Shown here in pieces: positions 1 to 7,296 of a DNA stretch of 40,361 bases (position 1 is its first letter; every line of letters starts with the position of its first letter). The position numbers and the translations under genes were made by a program. The notes under the pieces are model-generated. The model was not told where the DNA came from. It did no database searches and was given only the letters and a program-made list of their open reading frames with translations. The stretch is from Acetatifactor sp. GTDB taxonomy: Bacteria > Bacillota > Clostridia > Lachnospirales > Lachnospiraceae. The stretch spans positions 1-40,361 of the forward strand of contig JAIDDH010000088.1 in the NCBI GenBank assembly GCA_029055435.1, read 5' to 3'.

Positions 1-321
1 GTAAGGGAGAAGGAGGGCGATGTCCTGAGGGCCATGTCCGGCAATCGCTTTCGGAGCAGAAGCGATGTGACTCAGTATCTGTTTCGGGAGTGGCAGAAAC
101 TGTCGGGGGATTTTCAGCCCAGAAACATTCAGCGGGATTTTGGTTATTTTGAGATTGGGGAGGACAACAGGAAGCTGTTGAAGGCCATCGAGGGGCAGAA
201 GCGCAGGATCGTCTGTATCAACGATACCTGGCAGGAGGGCGACTTCCAGAGAGTGAAGACGCAGCTTCGTGGAGCTTTTGAACGGCTTTTCCCCATGCCT
301 TCGGGATTTGAACACGGATAA
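1..321 (+). CDS. Stealth-family sugar phosphotransferase, C-terminal fragment
   Basis: The frame is open from the first base, so only the last 106 residues of a larger protein are present; the start lies outside the window. The tail has a C-V-C-I-N-D-T-W stretch and ends in L-F-P-M-P-S-G-F-E, which matches the last conserved region (CR4) of Stealth proteins. That family contains hexose-1-phosphate transferases that build phosphodiester-linked capsule or surface polysaccharides, using UDP-sugars in the cytosol. The next gene, a flippase, starts 15 bases after this stop, which fits a polysaccharide operon. The family call rests on a short C-terminal signature, because the catalytic regions are not visible. 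A GTG or ATG inside the fragment is not a credible start, as no ribosome binding site precedes it. Confidence 0.7.
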   Translation, partial: VREKEGDVLRAMSGNRFRSRSDVTQYLFREWQKLSGDFQPRNIQRDFGYFEIGEDNRKLLKAIEGQKRRIVCINDTWQEGDFQRVKTQLRGAFERLFPMPSGFEHG

Positions 322-336
322 TTTGGAGGGACTACT

Positions 337-1884
337 GTGACGCAGAAGAGCAGAACGGAATACTCTGCACGCAATACCACCGTCGCGATGATAGCGCGTA
401 TCAGCGCTATTTTGATGGGATTTGCGGCGAGAGTGGTTTTCACCCACACACTCAGTGAGGATTATGTGGGAATCAACGGCCTGTTTACGGACATTTTGAG
501 TGTGTTGGCGCTCTCGGAGCTGGGAGTGGGGACAGCGATTACTTATGCCCTGTACCGGCCTATTGCGCAGGGGGATGTGGAGAAGCAGAAATCCCTGATG
601 CGCCTGTATCGTTTTTTCTATAGGATGGTGGCCGGGATTGTGCTGGTTCTGGGACTGTTGGTCATCCCTTTTATGGATATCCTGATTAAGGATCAGCCCG
701 ATGTGGAACATCTGACATTGATCTATCTGATGTATCTGGCCAATTCGGTGTGTTCCTATCTGTGGGTCTATAAAAGGACGCTGATAGACGCCCATCAGCT
801 CAGCTACATCGGCGTGCTGTATCAGACGGGCTCGTGGATTCTGCAGAATATTTTACAGATGATCGTACTGCTTACCACAAAAAATTATATTTTGTATCTG
901 TCGATTCTGATTTTATGCACGTTGCTTAATAATGTATTCGTGTCCAGACGCGCGGATAAAATGTACCCGTATCTGCGCGACAAGGAAGTGATCCGGCTCT
1001 CGAAGGAGGAGCGCTCGGGCATTTTTCAGAACATACGCGCCATGCTGATGCACAAGGTGGGAAATGTGTTGGTGAACAACACGGACAATCTGCTGTTGTC
1101 GGCTTTGGTGGGAACGGTGAGCGTGGGAAAATATTCCAATTATTTCCTCATAATCGGTTCCGTCAAACAGGTTCTGGAGCAGATGTTTCAGGGTATTACT
1201 GCCAGTGTGGGCAACTTGGGAGTGGAAGCGGGACGGGAGAGGATCAAAAAGATATTTGAGGCCTCCTTCTTCATGGGACAGTGGGTGTACGGACTCACTG
1301 CAATCTGTATGTATCATGTCCTTGATCTCTTCGTGGGATTAAGCTTTGGAGAACAGTATATTTTTGAAAGTTATATCACGCTGATTCTCTGTCTGAATTT
1401 TTATCTGACGGGGATGCGGCAGGCCACAATAGTATTCCGTGATTCCATGGGGCTTTTTCGATATGACAGATATAAAGCCATCGCGGAGGCCGTCATCAAT
1501 CTGGTGGTCTCTCTGGTGCTCGGCAGGCTGTGGGGGACGGCGGGAGTGTTCCTGGGAACCATGGTGAGCACGGTCACAACCTCACTCTGGGTAGAGCCCT
1601 ACATGCTGTATAAGCACAGGCTGCAGGTGTCTTCCGCGCCCTATTTTTTGAAATATGTTCTGTATGCCTCTGTGACGTTTCTCTTGTGGTATGGGGAGAG
1701 CTTCCTGTGCGATTATATCACGGGAGGGTTGTGGACAGTGTGCATCCTGCGCGGGATATTCTGTTTTGTCGTCACCAATCTGGCATATCTGATTTTGTAT
1801 CATCGCACCAGAGAGTTTGGGTTGTTGTGGAAGAAGGCGGTGCAGCTTTTGCAGAAATATCGAAGGGACAGGTCGGAGATATAA
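337..1884 (+). CDS. Oligosaccharide flippase (Wzx/MATE-like polysaccharide biosynthesis protein)
   Basis: This is a 515-residue, very hydrophobic protein with about 12-14 predicted membrane segments and basic cytosolic loops. The N-terminal region R-N-T-T-V-A-M-I-A-R followed by F-T-H-T-L-S-E-D-Y-V-G-I-N-G-L is typical of Wzx-type flippases of the MOP superfamily. These move lipid-linked sugar repeat units across the cytoplasmic membrane. The start is GTG, with a good ribosome binding site (TTTGGAGGG, 322-330) seven bases upstream. It lies between a Stealth-type transferase tail and a nucleotidyltransferase gene that begins one base after its stop, so the three are very likely cotranscribed. 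The substrate cannot be read from the sequence. Length is normal for the family and no frame disruption is seen. Confidence 0.85.
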   Translation: MTQKSRTEYSARNTTVAMIARISAILMGFAARVVFTHTLSEDYVGINGLFTDILSVLALSELGVGTAITYALYRPIAQGDVEKQKSLMRLYRFFYRMVAGIVLVLGLLVIPFMDILIKDQPDVEHLTLIYLMYLANSVCSYLWVYKRTLIDAHQLSYIGVLYQTGSWILQNILQMIVLLTTKNYILYLSILILCTLLNNVFVSRRADKMYPYLRDKEVIRLSKEERSGIFQNIRAMLMHKVGNVLVNNTDNLLLSALVGTVSVGKYSNYFLIIGSVKQVLEQMFQGITASVGNLGVEAGRERIKKIFEASFFMGQWVYGLTAICMYHVLDLFVGLSFGEQYIFESYITLILCLNFYLTGMRQATIVFRDSMGLFRYDRYKAIAEAVINLVVSLVLGRLWGTAGVFLGTMVSTVTTSLWVEPYMLYKHRLQVSSAPYFLKYVLYASVTFLLWYGESFLCDYITGGLWTVCILRGIFCFVVTNLAYLILYHRTREFGLLWKKAVQLLQKYRRDRSEI

Positions 1885-1885
1885 T

Positions 1886-3106
1886 ATGAGAGATGTAAAT
1901 AAAAACGGGATAGAGAATCAAAAGCAGACCTTTTCACAGGAGGAGAATTGCCTGCTGGCGCTGCTTAGAGAGGCGCTCACAGGCGTCTCGCAGGAGCCCG
2001 TGGGGTCTCTCGACTGGGAGCGGCTGATTCATATGGCGGAGCGTCACGGTGTCCTGCCCCTGCTGTACGATGCGCTCACCGGGAGGCCGGAGGTGCCGCC
2101 TAATCCCGGGAGACGGGCTGCGGACTCTGCCAGACAGACGGTGCAGCAGAGTTATCGTCTATTGTTCTTGTGCAAATATCTGATGACGGGACTGGAGCGC
2201 GCGGGAGTGAGTGTGGCGCTTTTGAAGGGAGTGGGGACGGCGGCATTTTATTCCACGCCGGAGCTTCGGAAGGCGGGAGATGTGGATATTATGCTTTTGC
2301 GCCCGGAGGAGCTCCCGCGGGCGGAGAAAGTGCTCTCTGAGCTGGGCTGCAGACGTATGCAGGAACAGTCTGCTCTGCATCATGTGGCCTATCAGTCGGA
2401 CGGGGGGATAGAGGTGGAGCTGCACACTATGCTGGCGGAGCCTTTTGACAATGAGCGGATGAATCAATATTTGAGGGAATGTCTTCCGGACTGTGCGGAG
2501 CATGTGCGCCGGGCGGACGTGATGGGAGTGGAGCTTCCTGTCCTGGAGGACGCGTGGCATGCCTATGAGCTTTTGCTGCATATGCTGCAGCACTTTCTTA
2601 GGTCCGGTTTCGGTTTAAAGCTTCTGTGCGACTGGGTGGTATTCTGGAACCGGGACACGGACAGCGGGGAGCGGGAGCAGTATCTGAAACTGGTGACGGA
2701 GAGCCGAGTCAAAGGCTTTTCCGACATGGTGACTTTGGTGTGCTGCCGGTATCTGGGACTGCCAAAAGAGCGCGTGGCGTGGATGCAGCTTTCGGAAGAT
2801 TATGCGGCGGAGCAGTTTCTGGCGGAGATTCTGGAGGCGGAGGAATTCGGCAAATCCTCCGCAAACCGCATGGTCACCTTGCGGGGAGGCGGACTTAAGG
2901 ATTATGTGAGAGAATTTCATCATCAGATGTGCCTGAATTTTCCCAAAGGCAGCAGGTGTATCCTGTGCTGGCCTGTGCTATGGCTGATCACGCTTTTGCG
3001 TTTTTTGAGGAATAACCGGAAGATCAGAAAGACATCTGGACTTGCTATCTTAAAAAAGGCGGGACAGCGCGGTAAAATGATAGAACAGATAGGGCTGTTT
3101 CGTTAA
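1886..3106 (+). CDS. Uncharacterised nucleotidyltransferase family protein (NTP_transf_5-like)
   Basis: The protein has 406 residues from the ATG at 1886, which has GGAG seven bases upstream; the frame is open further 5' inside the flippase gene, but without a ribosome binding site. Near residues 112-136 it shows L-L-K-G, then R-K-A-G-D-V-D-I-M-L with the D132-x-D134 pair expected of a polymerase-beta-type nucleotidyltransferase. This is the pattern of the NTP_transf_5 family, whose biochemical role is unknown. Members recur in lasso-peptide and PqqD/HPr-kinase clusters and near surface-polysaccharide genes. Here the gene starts one base after the flippase stop, so transcription ties it to the polysaccharide operon. 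The peptide-type genes lie downstream, beyond a palindromic repeat. Which process it serves is open. Confidence 0.75.
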   Translation: MRDVNKNGIENQKQTFSQEENCLLALLREALTGVSQEPVGSLDWERLIHMAERHGVLPLLYDALTGRPEVPPNPGRRAADSARQTVQQSYRLLFLCKYLMTGLERAGVSVALLKGVGTAAFYSTPELRKAGDVDIMLLRPEELPRAEKVLSELGCRRMQEQSALHHVAYQSDGGIEVELHTMLAEPFDNERMNQYLRECLPDCAEHVRRADVMGVELPVLEDAWHAYELLLHMLQHFLRSGFGLKLLCDWVVFWNRDTDSGEREQYLKLVTESRVKGFSDMVTLVCCRYLGLPKERVAWMQLSEDYAAEQFLAEILEAEEFGKSSANRMVTLRGGGLKDYVREFHHQMCLNFPKGSRCILCWPVLWLITLLRFLRNNRKIRKTSGLAILKKAGQRGKMIEQIGLFR

Positions 3107-3117
3107 TTTACGGAAAG

Positions 3118-3446
3118 TTCGTAACAGTTCAGCCTGAGATATTGCGAATGCTATTCCAACAGTGTCGGCAGAAGCAGACCGGGGTGGTTTGGCAGGCGGG
3201 CTGCGGTTGGGCTTTTTCTAATAGTGCGGTTATAGCATCTTGCGATTTGCGGGTCGGTTCTAAGGTGCTTCCATGCACCATAGAACCTGAAATGCGCATC
3301 CGTGCGCATTTCACCCTGGTCTCTGACGCGCACTATAAGAAAACGCACCAACCTCCGTCAGAGCCTGTTAAACCACCCCGGTCTCCTTCCGCCTCGACAC
3401 TGACTGAATATAGTCCTCGCAATATCTCAGGCTGAACTGTTACGAA
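3118..3446. repeat. 329-bp nested palindromic repeat, copy 1
   Basis: The ends form a perfect 30-bp inverted repeat (3118-3147 with 3417-3446). Inside lies a second stem of 31 bp (3167-3197 with 3363-3393, four mismatches). Then comes a further imperfect stem, and at the centre short hairpins such as GAAATGCGCA-TCCG-TGCGCATTTC. The whole sequence can fold as one long branched hairpin. A second, inverted copy lies at about 34915-35230. Short open frames across it are by-products of its symmetry. It separates the surface-polysaccharide genes from the peptide gene and carries no transposase. It could be a MITE-like mobile element or a structured nucleic acid element. I do not recognise the family. 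Confidence 0.85.
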
Positions 3447-3471
3447 ATTTATGTAAAATTTCTCAGAGTCA

Positions 3472-3500
3472 TTGACAAAAGGCTCCGGATTTATTATACT
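3472..3500 (+). promoter_or_regulatory. Sigma-A promoter of the 139-aa peptide gene
   Basis: TTGACA (3472-3477), a 17-bp spacer and TATACT (3495-3500). The -35 is a consensus match and the -10 has one deviation. It is among the strongest promoters in the window and lies 99 bases upstream of the ATG at 3599, directly after the palindromic repeat. Confidence 0.85.
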
Positions 3501-3598
3501 AATAGTACCGAACCAGATTTTTAGGTTCATTGTGAAACGGAAAACATAATGTGTTGTAGGTGCGCTGGATGTCGGCGCTGAAGGTGGAGGAGCGAGTT

Positions 3599-4018
3599 AT
3601 GAAGATTTATGAAAAACCTGTGGTTTTGACAAATGAGGAGTTGGCTGAGGGCGTATATGCAGGAAGCGGAAATTGTTACAGCACGACGGCTACGATTGTG
3701 CAGTTGCCTGAGAGCACTCACGGTTATATCATCCAGGTGAATGCAACCCATAATTCTGGTGGACATCACAGTACTAACCGCCATATTGAGGTTTCATTTA
3801 ATCAGGTTGTCAATTATGTGTCCAGCGAGGCATCCCAGTATTGGGGCAGCGGTACTACCAAGCTTACCTTGGAGTATGCTACACAGAATGGAGCTCCCTA
3901 CCACAACAATGCTTCCGAGTATATTGGTCTGGGCAATCTGGAGGTTACCTCCGAGGCTGGTCTTGCCATTACCGGCTGCAGATGTGTATATTGTGATGAG
4001 GACTGCAATCAGCATTGA
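3599..4018 (+). CDS. Putative secreted/processed peptide precursor of unknown family
   Basis: The start is fixed by GGTGGAGGAG seven bases before the ATG at 3599; the product has 139 residues. The N-terminus (M-K-I-Y-E-K-P-V-V-L-T-N-E-E-L-A-E-G-V-Y-A-G-S-G) is charged, lacks a hydrophobic core and reads like a RiPP leader rather than a Sec signal. V-Y-A before G-S-G would suit a signal-peptidase-like cut after A21. The middle is rich in Asn, Ser, Thr, Gly and His and looks like a beta-sandwich. The end holds C127-x-C129-x2-C132-x3-C136, with one more cysteine at C26. A strong promoter precedes it and an efficient terminator follows, so it should be expressed as a short abundant transcript. 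An ABC exporter, a PqqD-kinase fusion and an S26-like peptidase follow. I recall similar Lachnospiraceae hypothetical proteins, but know of no assigned function. Confidence 0.75.
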   Translation: MKIYEKPVVLTNEELAEGVYAGSGNCYSTTATIVQLPESTHGYIIQVNATHNSGGHHSTNRHIEVSFNQVVNYVSSEASQYWGSGTTKLTLEYATQNGAPYHNNASEYIGLGNLEVTSEAGLAITGCRCVYCDEDCNQH

Positions 4019-4062
4019 TTGTCGTGAGATAATATGCGAAACAGAATGCATTAGAATAAGAG

Positions 4063-4095
4063 AAGAGGTTATGTTGCTGCATAACCTCTTTTTTC
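4063..4095 (+). terminator. Rho-independent terminator after the peptide gene
   Basis: AAGAGGTTATG (4063-4073) pairs perfectly with CATAACCTCTT (4080-4090) around a 6-base loop, followed by TTTT. It lies between the peptide gene and the ABC exporter, so the exporter is expected to be expressed at a lower level or by read-through. Confidence 0.85.
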
Positions 4096-4171
4096 CATAT
4101 AGGCGTATTGGCTATACGGCGGAAGGCCAAATCAATAAACCAAATCGGGAATCAAATCAGGAAATCAAATT

Positions 4172-5977
4172 ATGAAGGAAAAGATCAAATTTTTCATAGG
4201 CAGAGTCAAAGCGGGCCGCTTGCAGGAGATGTGGCGGCAGACAGTCTGGATTTATCGATATGCCAGACGTTACTGGCTGTCCATGATATTTTATACCTTT
4301 CTGGGGATGTTTGGCACGGTGGTGTCTCTGTTGACCAGCATGGTCTCCAAAAATCTGGTGGATATTATCACGGGACATGAGGCGGGCATGGTCGTTCAGA
4401 CCTTTTGCATGATGATCGGATTAAATCTGGGGGCAACGCTGGTGGGCATGGTGTCCGATTATGCCTCCGGATGGATCAGCATGAAGGTGGACGCGGAGAT
4501 CAAGGCGGATATCTTTGAAAAAATCCTTGTGACGGACTGGGAATCTCTGACTAATTACCACACGGGGGACCTGCTCACAAGGTGGAGTTCGGATGCCTCA
4601 AATATTTCCAGCGGTGTACTGAGTTTTGTACCCAATTTTATCATTTATTTTTTCCGTTTTGTCAGCGCCTTCGCAATGATTATCTATTATGACGCCTCCT
4701 TTGCCATATTCGCCTTTCTGGGTATGCCGGTGAGTCTGCTTCTGTCCAGAACGCTGATGAACCGTATGGTCAACAATGACAGGAGAAGCGCGGCTATGGG
4801 GGCCAAGATGTCCGGCTTTAATCAGGAGGCTTTTTCCAATGTCCAGATTATCAAGGCCTTCGACCTTGTGCGGCTCTATATAGCCCGTCTGAGGCAGCTT
4901 CAGGAGGAGTACATCTCCATGCGGCTGGATTTTAAGAAAATGTCAATAGGGACGTCTCTGCTTTTGACTACGGTAGGACTTATGGTGTCTTACGCCTCCT
5001 ATGGCTGGGGAATTTACCGGGTGTGGAGCGGAGCCATCACCTATGGTACCATGACGATGTTCCTCACGCTGTCGGGGACTCTGACGGGGACATTACACAA
5101 TCTGACCACGCTGGTGCCTACGGCCATCGGGCTCACCACCTCGGCGGGACGTCTCATGGATATCGTAGAGATGCCCCGGGAGGATTACTCTCACGATGAT
5201 GAGGCACAGCGTTTTTGGGAGGCGAATCGGGCAGAGGGCATGAGTCTCTGTATCCGGGATGTGAAATATGCTTATCGAAACGGTACGATGGTATTTGAAC
5301 ATGCCTCCATGGAGGCTCACCCTCATGAGGTGATTGGGCTGGTGGGCCCTTCGGGAGAGGGAAAAACCACGATGATGCGCCTGATGCTGGCGCTGATTGC
5401 TCCCCAGGAGGGGGAGGTGTTGCTGTGCGGCGGAAATGCCGGAGGTGAATACGGAACAGGAAGTGGAACCGGCATCGGGAGCTCCAGTCTTGCTCTGACA
5501 GCCTCGGCCAGAAAGCTCTTTTCCTATGTGCCGCAGGGAAACACTCTGTTTTCGGGCACTATTGCGGAGAACATGAGGAATGTGAAGCCGGAGGCGACGG
5601 AGGAGGAGATGATAGAGGCTTTGAAGCTGGCCTGTGCGTGGGAGTTTGTGGAGAAACTGCCGGAGGGGCTCTACAGTCCGGTGAAGGAGCGCGGCGGCGG
5701 TTTTTCGGAGGGACAGGCTCAGAGACTTGCAATCGCCAGAGCGCTTCTTAGGAAATCGCCGCTGCTTTTGCTGGATGAGGCTACTTCTGCGCTGGATGTG
5801 GCCACGGAGAGAAGGGTGTTGAGGAATATTATGCAGGACAGATATCCCCGCACCTGTATCGTGACTACGCACCGTCCCACGGTGCTGAGCGCCTGCAGCC
5901 GTGTCTACGGCATCCGGGACAGGCACTGTGTGGTGCTCAGTGAAGCGGAGATCGACGAGCAGGTGAGAGGATTTTAA
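4172..5977 (+). CDS. ABC exporter, fused membrane and ATPase domains
   Basis: A 601-residue half-transporter of the ABCB/exporter type. Residues about 30-320 hold six predicted membrane segments and about 345-590 form the ATPase. Visible motifs are Walker A G-P-S-G-E-G-K-T (about 391-398), Q-loop Y-V-P-Q-G, an ABC signature written F-S-E-G-Q instead of L-S-G-G-Q, Walker B L-L-L-L-D-E-A-T-S-A-L-D and the H-loop T-T-H-R-P. It likely works as a homodimer in the cytoplasmic membrane. There is no N-terminal C39 peptidase domain, so any leader removal needs a separate enzyme; an S26-like peptidase lies nearby. The ATG at 4172 has AGGAA eight bases upstream. A terminator separates it from the peptide gene, and the next gene is convergent, 11 bases away. 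Exporting the 139-aa product is inference from position. Confidence 0.85.
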   Translation: MKEKIKFFIGRVKAGRLQEMWRQTVWIYRYARRYWLSMIFYTFLGMFGTVVSLLTSMVSKNLVDIITGHEAGMVVQTFCMMIGLNLGATLVGMVSDYASGWISMKVDAEIKADIFEKILVTDWESLTNYHTGDLLTRWSSDASNISSGVLSFVPNFIIYFFRFVSAFAMIIYYDASFAIFAFLGMPVSLLLSRTLMNRMVNNDRRSAAMGAKMSGFNQEAFSNVQIIKAFDLVRLYIARLRQLQEEYISMRLDFKKMSIGTSLLLTTVGLMVSYASYGWGIYRVWSGAITYGTMTMFLTLSGTLTGTLHNLTTLVPTAIGLTTSAGRLMDIVEMPREDYSHDDEAQRFWEANRAEGMSLCIRDVKYAYRNGTMVFEHASMEAHPHEVIGLVGPSGEGKTTMMRLMLALIAPQEGEVLLCGGNAGGEYGTGSGTGIGSSSLALTASARKLFSYVPQGNTLFSGTIAENMRNVKPEATEEEMIEALKLACAWEFVEKLPEGLYSPVKERGGGFSEGQAQRLAIARALLRKSPLLLLDEATSALDVATERRVLRNIMQDRYPRTCIVTTHRPTVLSACSRVYGIRDRHCVVLSEAEIDEQVRGF

Positions 5978-5988
5978 GAGATTACCGA

Positions 5989-7209
5989 TTATATCTGCGG
6001 GTATTGCAGATAGCGGTGAATTTCAGTGCGAACAACCTCTACAGCCTCGGGCCGCGGCGTGCAGTGCAGTCGGCATATGAGAATCTGTCCGGCGAGGGCG
6101 TCCACAAGGCGCAGGCTGCGTCCGTAGAGTTTTCCGTCCCATGCGGGGGAGATGAGGCGTTGCAGTACCAGAAGACGTTTTTGATCTTCGGAGAGCTGTT
6201 CCACATAGTCCTTGGGGGACTGCCTGAGGAGAATGATTCCTCCCAGGGGGTGGGTGCCGGTGTCGGAGAGGCCGGAGCTGCCGCACCAAGGAATTCCATG
6301 GATGAGAGCCTGACCATTATCCATGGCTAAGAGGTTCAGATCGCCGTTTAGAACGGGTACCTGAATAAGCGAGTGCCACAGGTCGGCGTGGGTGGACTTG
6401 CCGGTACCTGAGGAAGCGGAAAAGAGCCATGCCTTTCCCTCATATAAAATGGAGGAAGAGTGCAGGACTGCCATATGATGTCTTTGGGCCAGATAGAGAA
6501 ACGGAAGCTGCAGGGCGTGGAACAGGTCGCTCTGGAAGAAGCGGGTAAAGGGCGCCGTGCAGTAAAAGGTGCATTGGGAAGCATCCTTGGTCAGATGCGC
6601 CTCTGCGATCTGCGCTGCGGACGGAAAGAGGAGGATATACTTCTCTTTGCATTCAAGCACGGAGAGTTCGTCGCTTCGGAGGAGCAGTTTCCCGTTTTCA
6701 CGGACGGACGGGACGTGAGCCAGCACCTGTATCCGCTGATGGGGATTTTCTGCGGGCTCACAGGCGAAGGCATCCAGCTCCGGGGGAAAGGCCTGGGCAG
6801 GACCATAGAGCATACAGGTCAGACCGGCGATGCGGATGCATTTATATTGATTAGTTTCAGAAAAAGGTTCCTCAGAGAGGGAACAGGGCGTGGAGATGAG
6901 AATGCCCTGGGCCGTAAGCTGCGAGACAAATTCCAGGATGTCCTCCTCCAGACGGGGAAGGGCTTCAGGTCCGGCGGCATAATGTTCTGCGCACAGCCTT
7001 GAGAGCTCCTCCACGGAGCGGTCTTTTCTGAGAAGCTTCCAGAGATAGGCTCCGGTCTCGTTGATCCGTATGCCTCGCTGCTGGTCGGCGATGAGCTGTC
7101 CCACGGGGAGCAGATAGGGAACCTTTGCAATCCGTTTTAACACATAGTATTTGTTTTGGCGTATCATACTTTGTTTTTTAATATTTGGTGTCACAATATT
7201 TGATGTCAT
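5989..7209 (-). CDS. PqqD-domain / HPr-kinase-like fusion protein
   Basis: From the ATG at 7209 the protein has 406 residues. Residues about 19-105 match a PqqD-like fold (an RRE, which binds leader peptides), with G-I-R-I-N-E-T-G-A-Y-L-W and a helical end. The C-terminal half resembles HPr kinase, with a P-loop A-S-S-G-T-G-K-S-T around K271 followed by V-L-N-G-D-L-N. In paeninodin-type lasso clusters, HPr-kinase-like enzymes phosphorylate the precursor peptide, and here binding and kinase modules share one chain. The frame stays open further upstream to 7551. However, the extended -10 box at 7234-7242 places the transcript start near 7227, and GGAGG lies 11 bases before 7209, so the longer forms are unlikely. 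The gene is divergent from the S26-like peptidase. Substrate and activity are inferred. Confidence 0.8.
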   Translation of the reverse strand: MTSNIVTPNIKKQSMIRQNKYYVLKRIAKVPYLLPVGQLIADQQRGIRINETGAYLWKLLRKDRSVEELSRLCAEHYAAGPEALPRLEEDILEFVSQLTAQGILISTPCSLSEEPFSETNQYKCIRIAGLTCMLYGPAQAFPPELDAFACEPAENPHQRIQVLAHVPSVRENGKLLLRSDELSVLECKEKYILLFPSAAQIAEAHLTKDASQCTFYCTAPFTRFFQSDLFHALQLPFLYLAQRHHMAVLHSSSILYEGKAWLFSASSGTGKSTHADLWHSLIQVPVLNGDLNLLAMDNGQALIHGIPWCGSSGLSDTGTHPLGGIILLRQSPKDYVEQLSEDQKRLLVLQRLISPAWDGKLYGRSLRLVDALAGQILICRLHCTPRPEAVEVVRTEIHRYLQYPQI

Positions 7210-7233
7210 AATAGATTTTGCCTCCATAAAACA

Positions 7234-7264
7234 ATTATAGCATTGAGACGGCAGAAATGCTATA
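7234..7264. promoter_or_regulatory. Divergent, mirror-symmetric promoter pair
   Basis: On the minus strand 7234-7242 reads TGCTATAAT, an extended -10 box for the PqqD-kinase gene. On the plus strand 7258-7266 reads TGCTATAGG for the peptidase gene. The two boxes form an inverted repeat, TATAGCA (7236-7242) with TGCTATA (7258-7264), 15 bp apart. Convincing -35 boxes are not visible, which is common with extended -10 promoters. The symmetry could also be an operator for a dimeric regulator. Confidence 0.55.
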
Positions 7265-7296
7265 GGTATTGAACGGGGGAACAGGGAGGTGTCTGG

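Noticed and set aside
337..1884. Drug-efflux MATE transporter
   Set aside because: The context, between a Stealth-type gene and a nucleotidyltransferase, and the N-terminal motifs fit a polysaccharide flippase better.
3129..3435. Several short open frames on both strands
   Set aside because: They lie wholly inside the palindromic repeat and arise from its symmetry; similar frames occur in copy 2.
3741..4175. 144-codon open frame in another frame over the peptide gene
   Set aside because: It overlaps the well-supported 139-aa gene and has no start signals.
5093..5926. 277-codon open frame on the minus strand
   Set aside because: It is antisense to the ATPase domain of the ABC exporter and has no ribosome binding site or recognisable domain.
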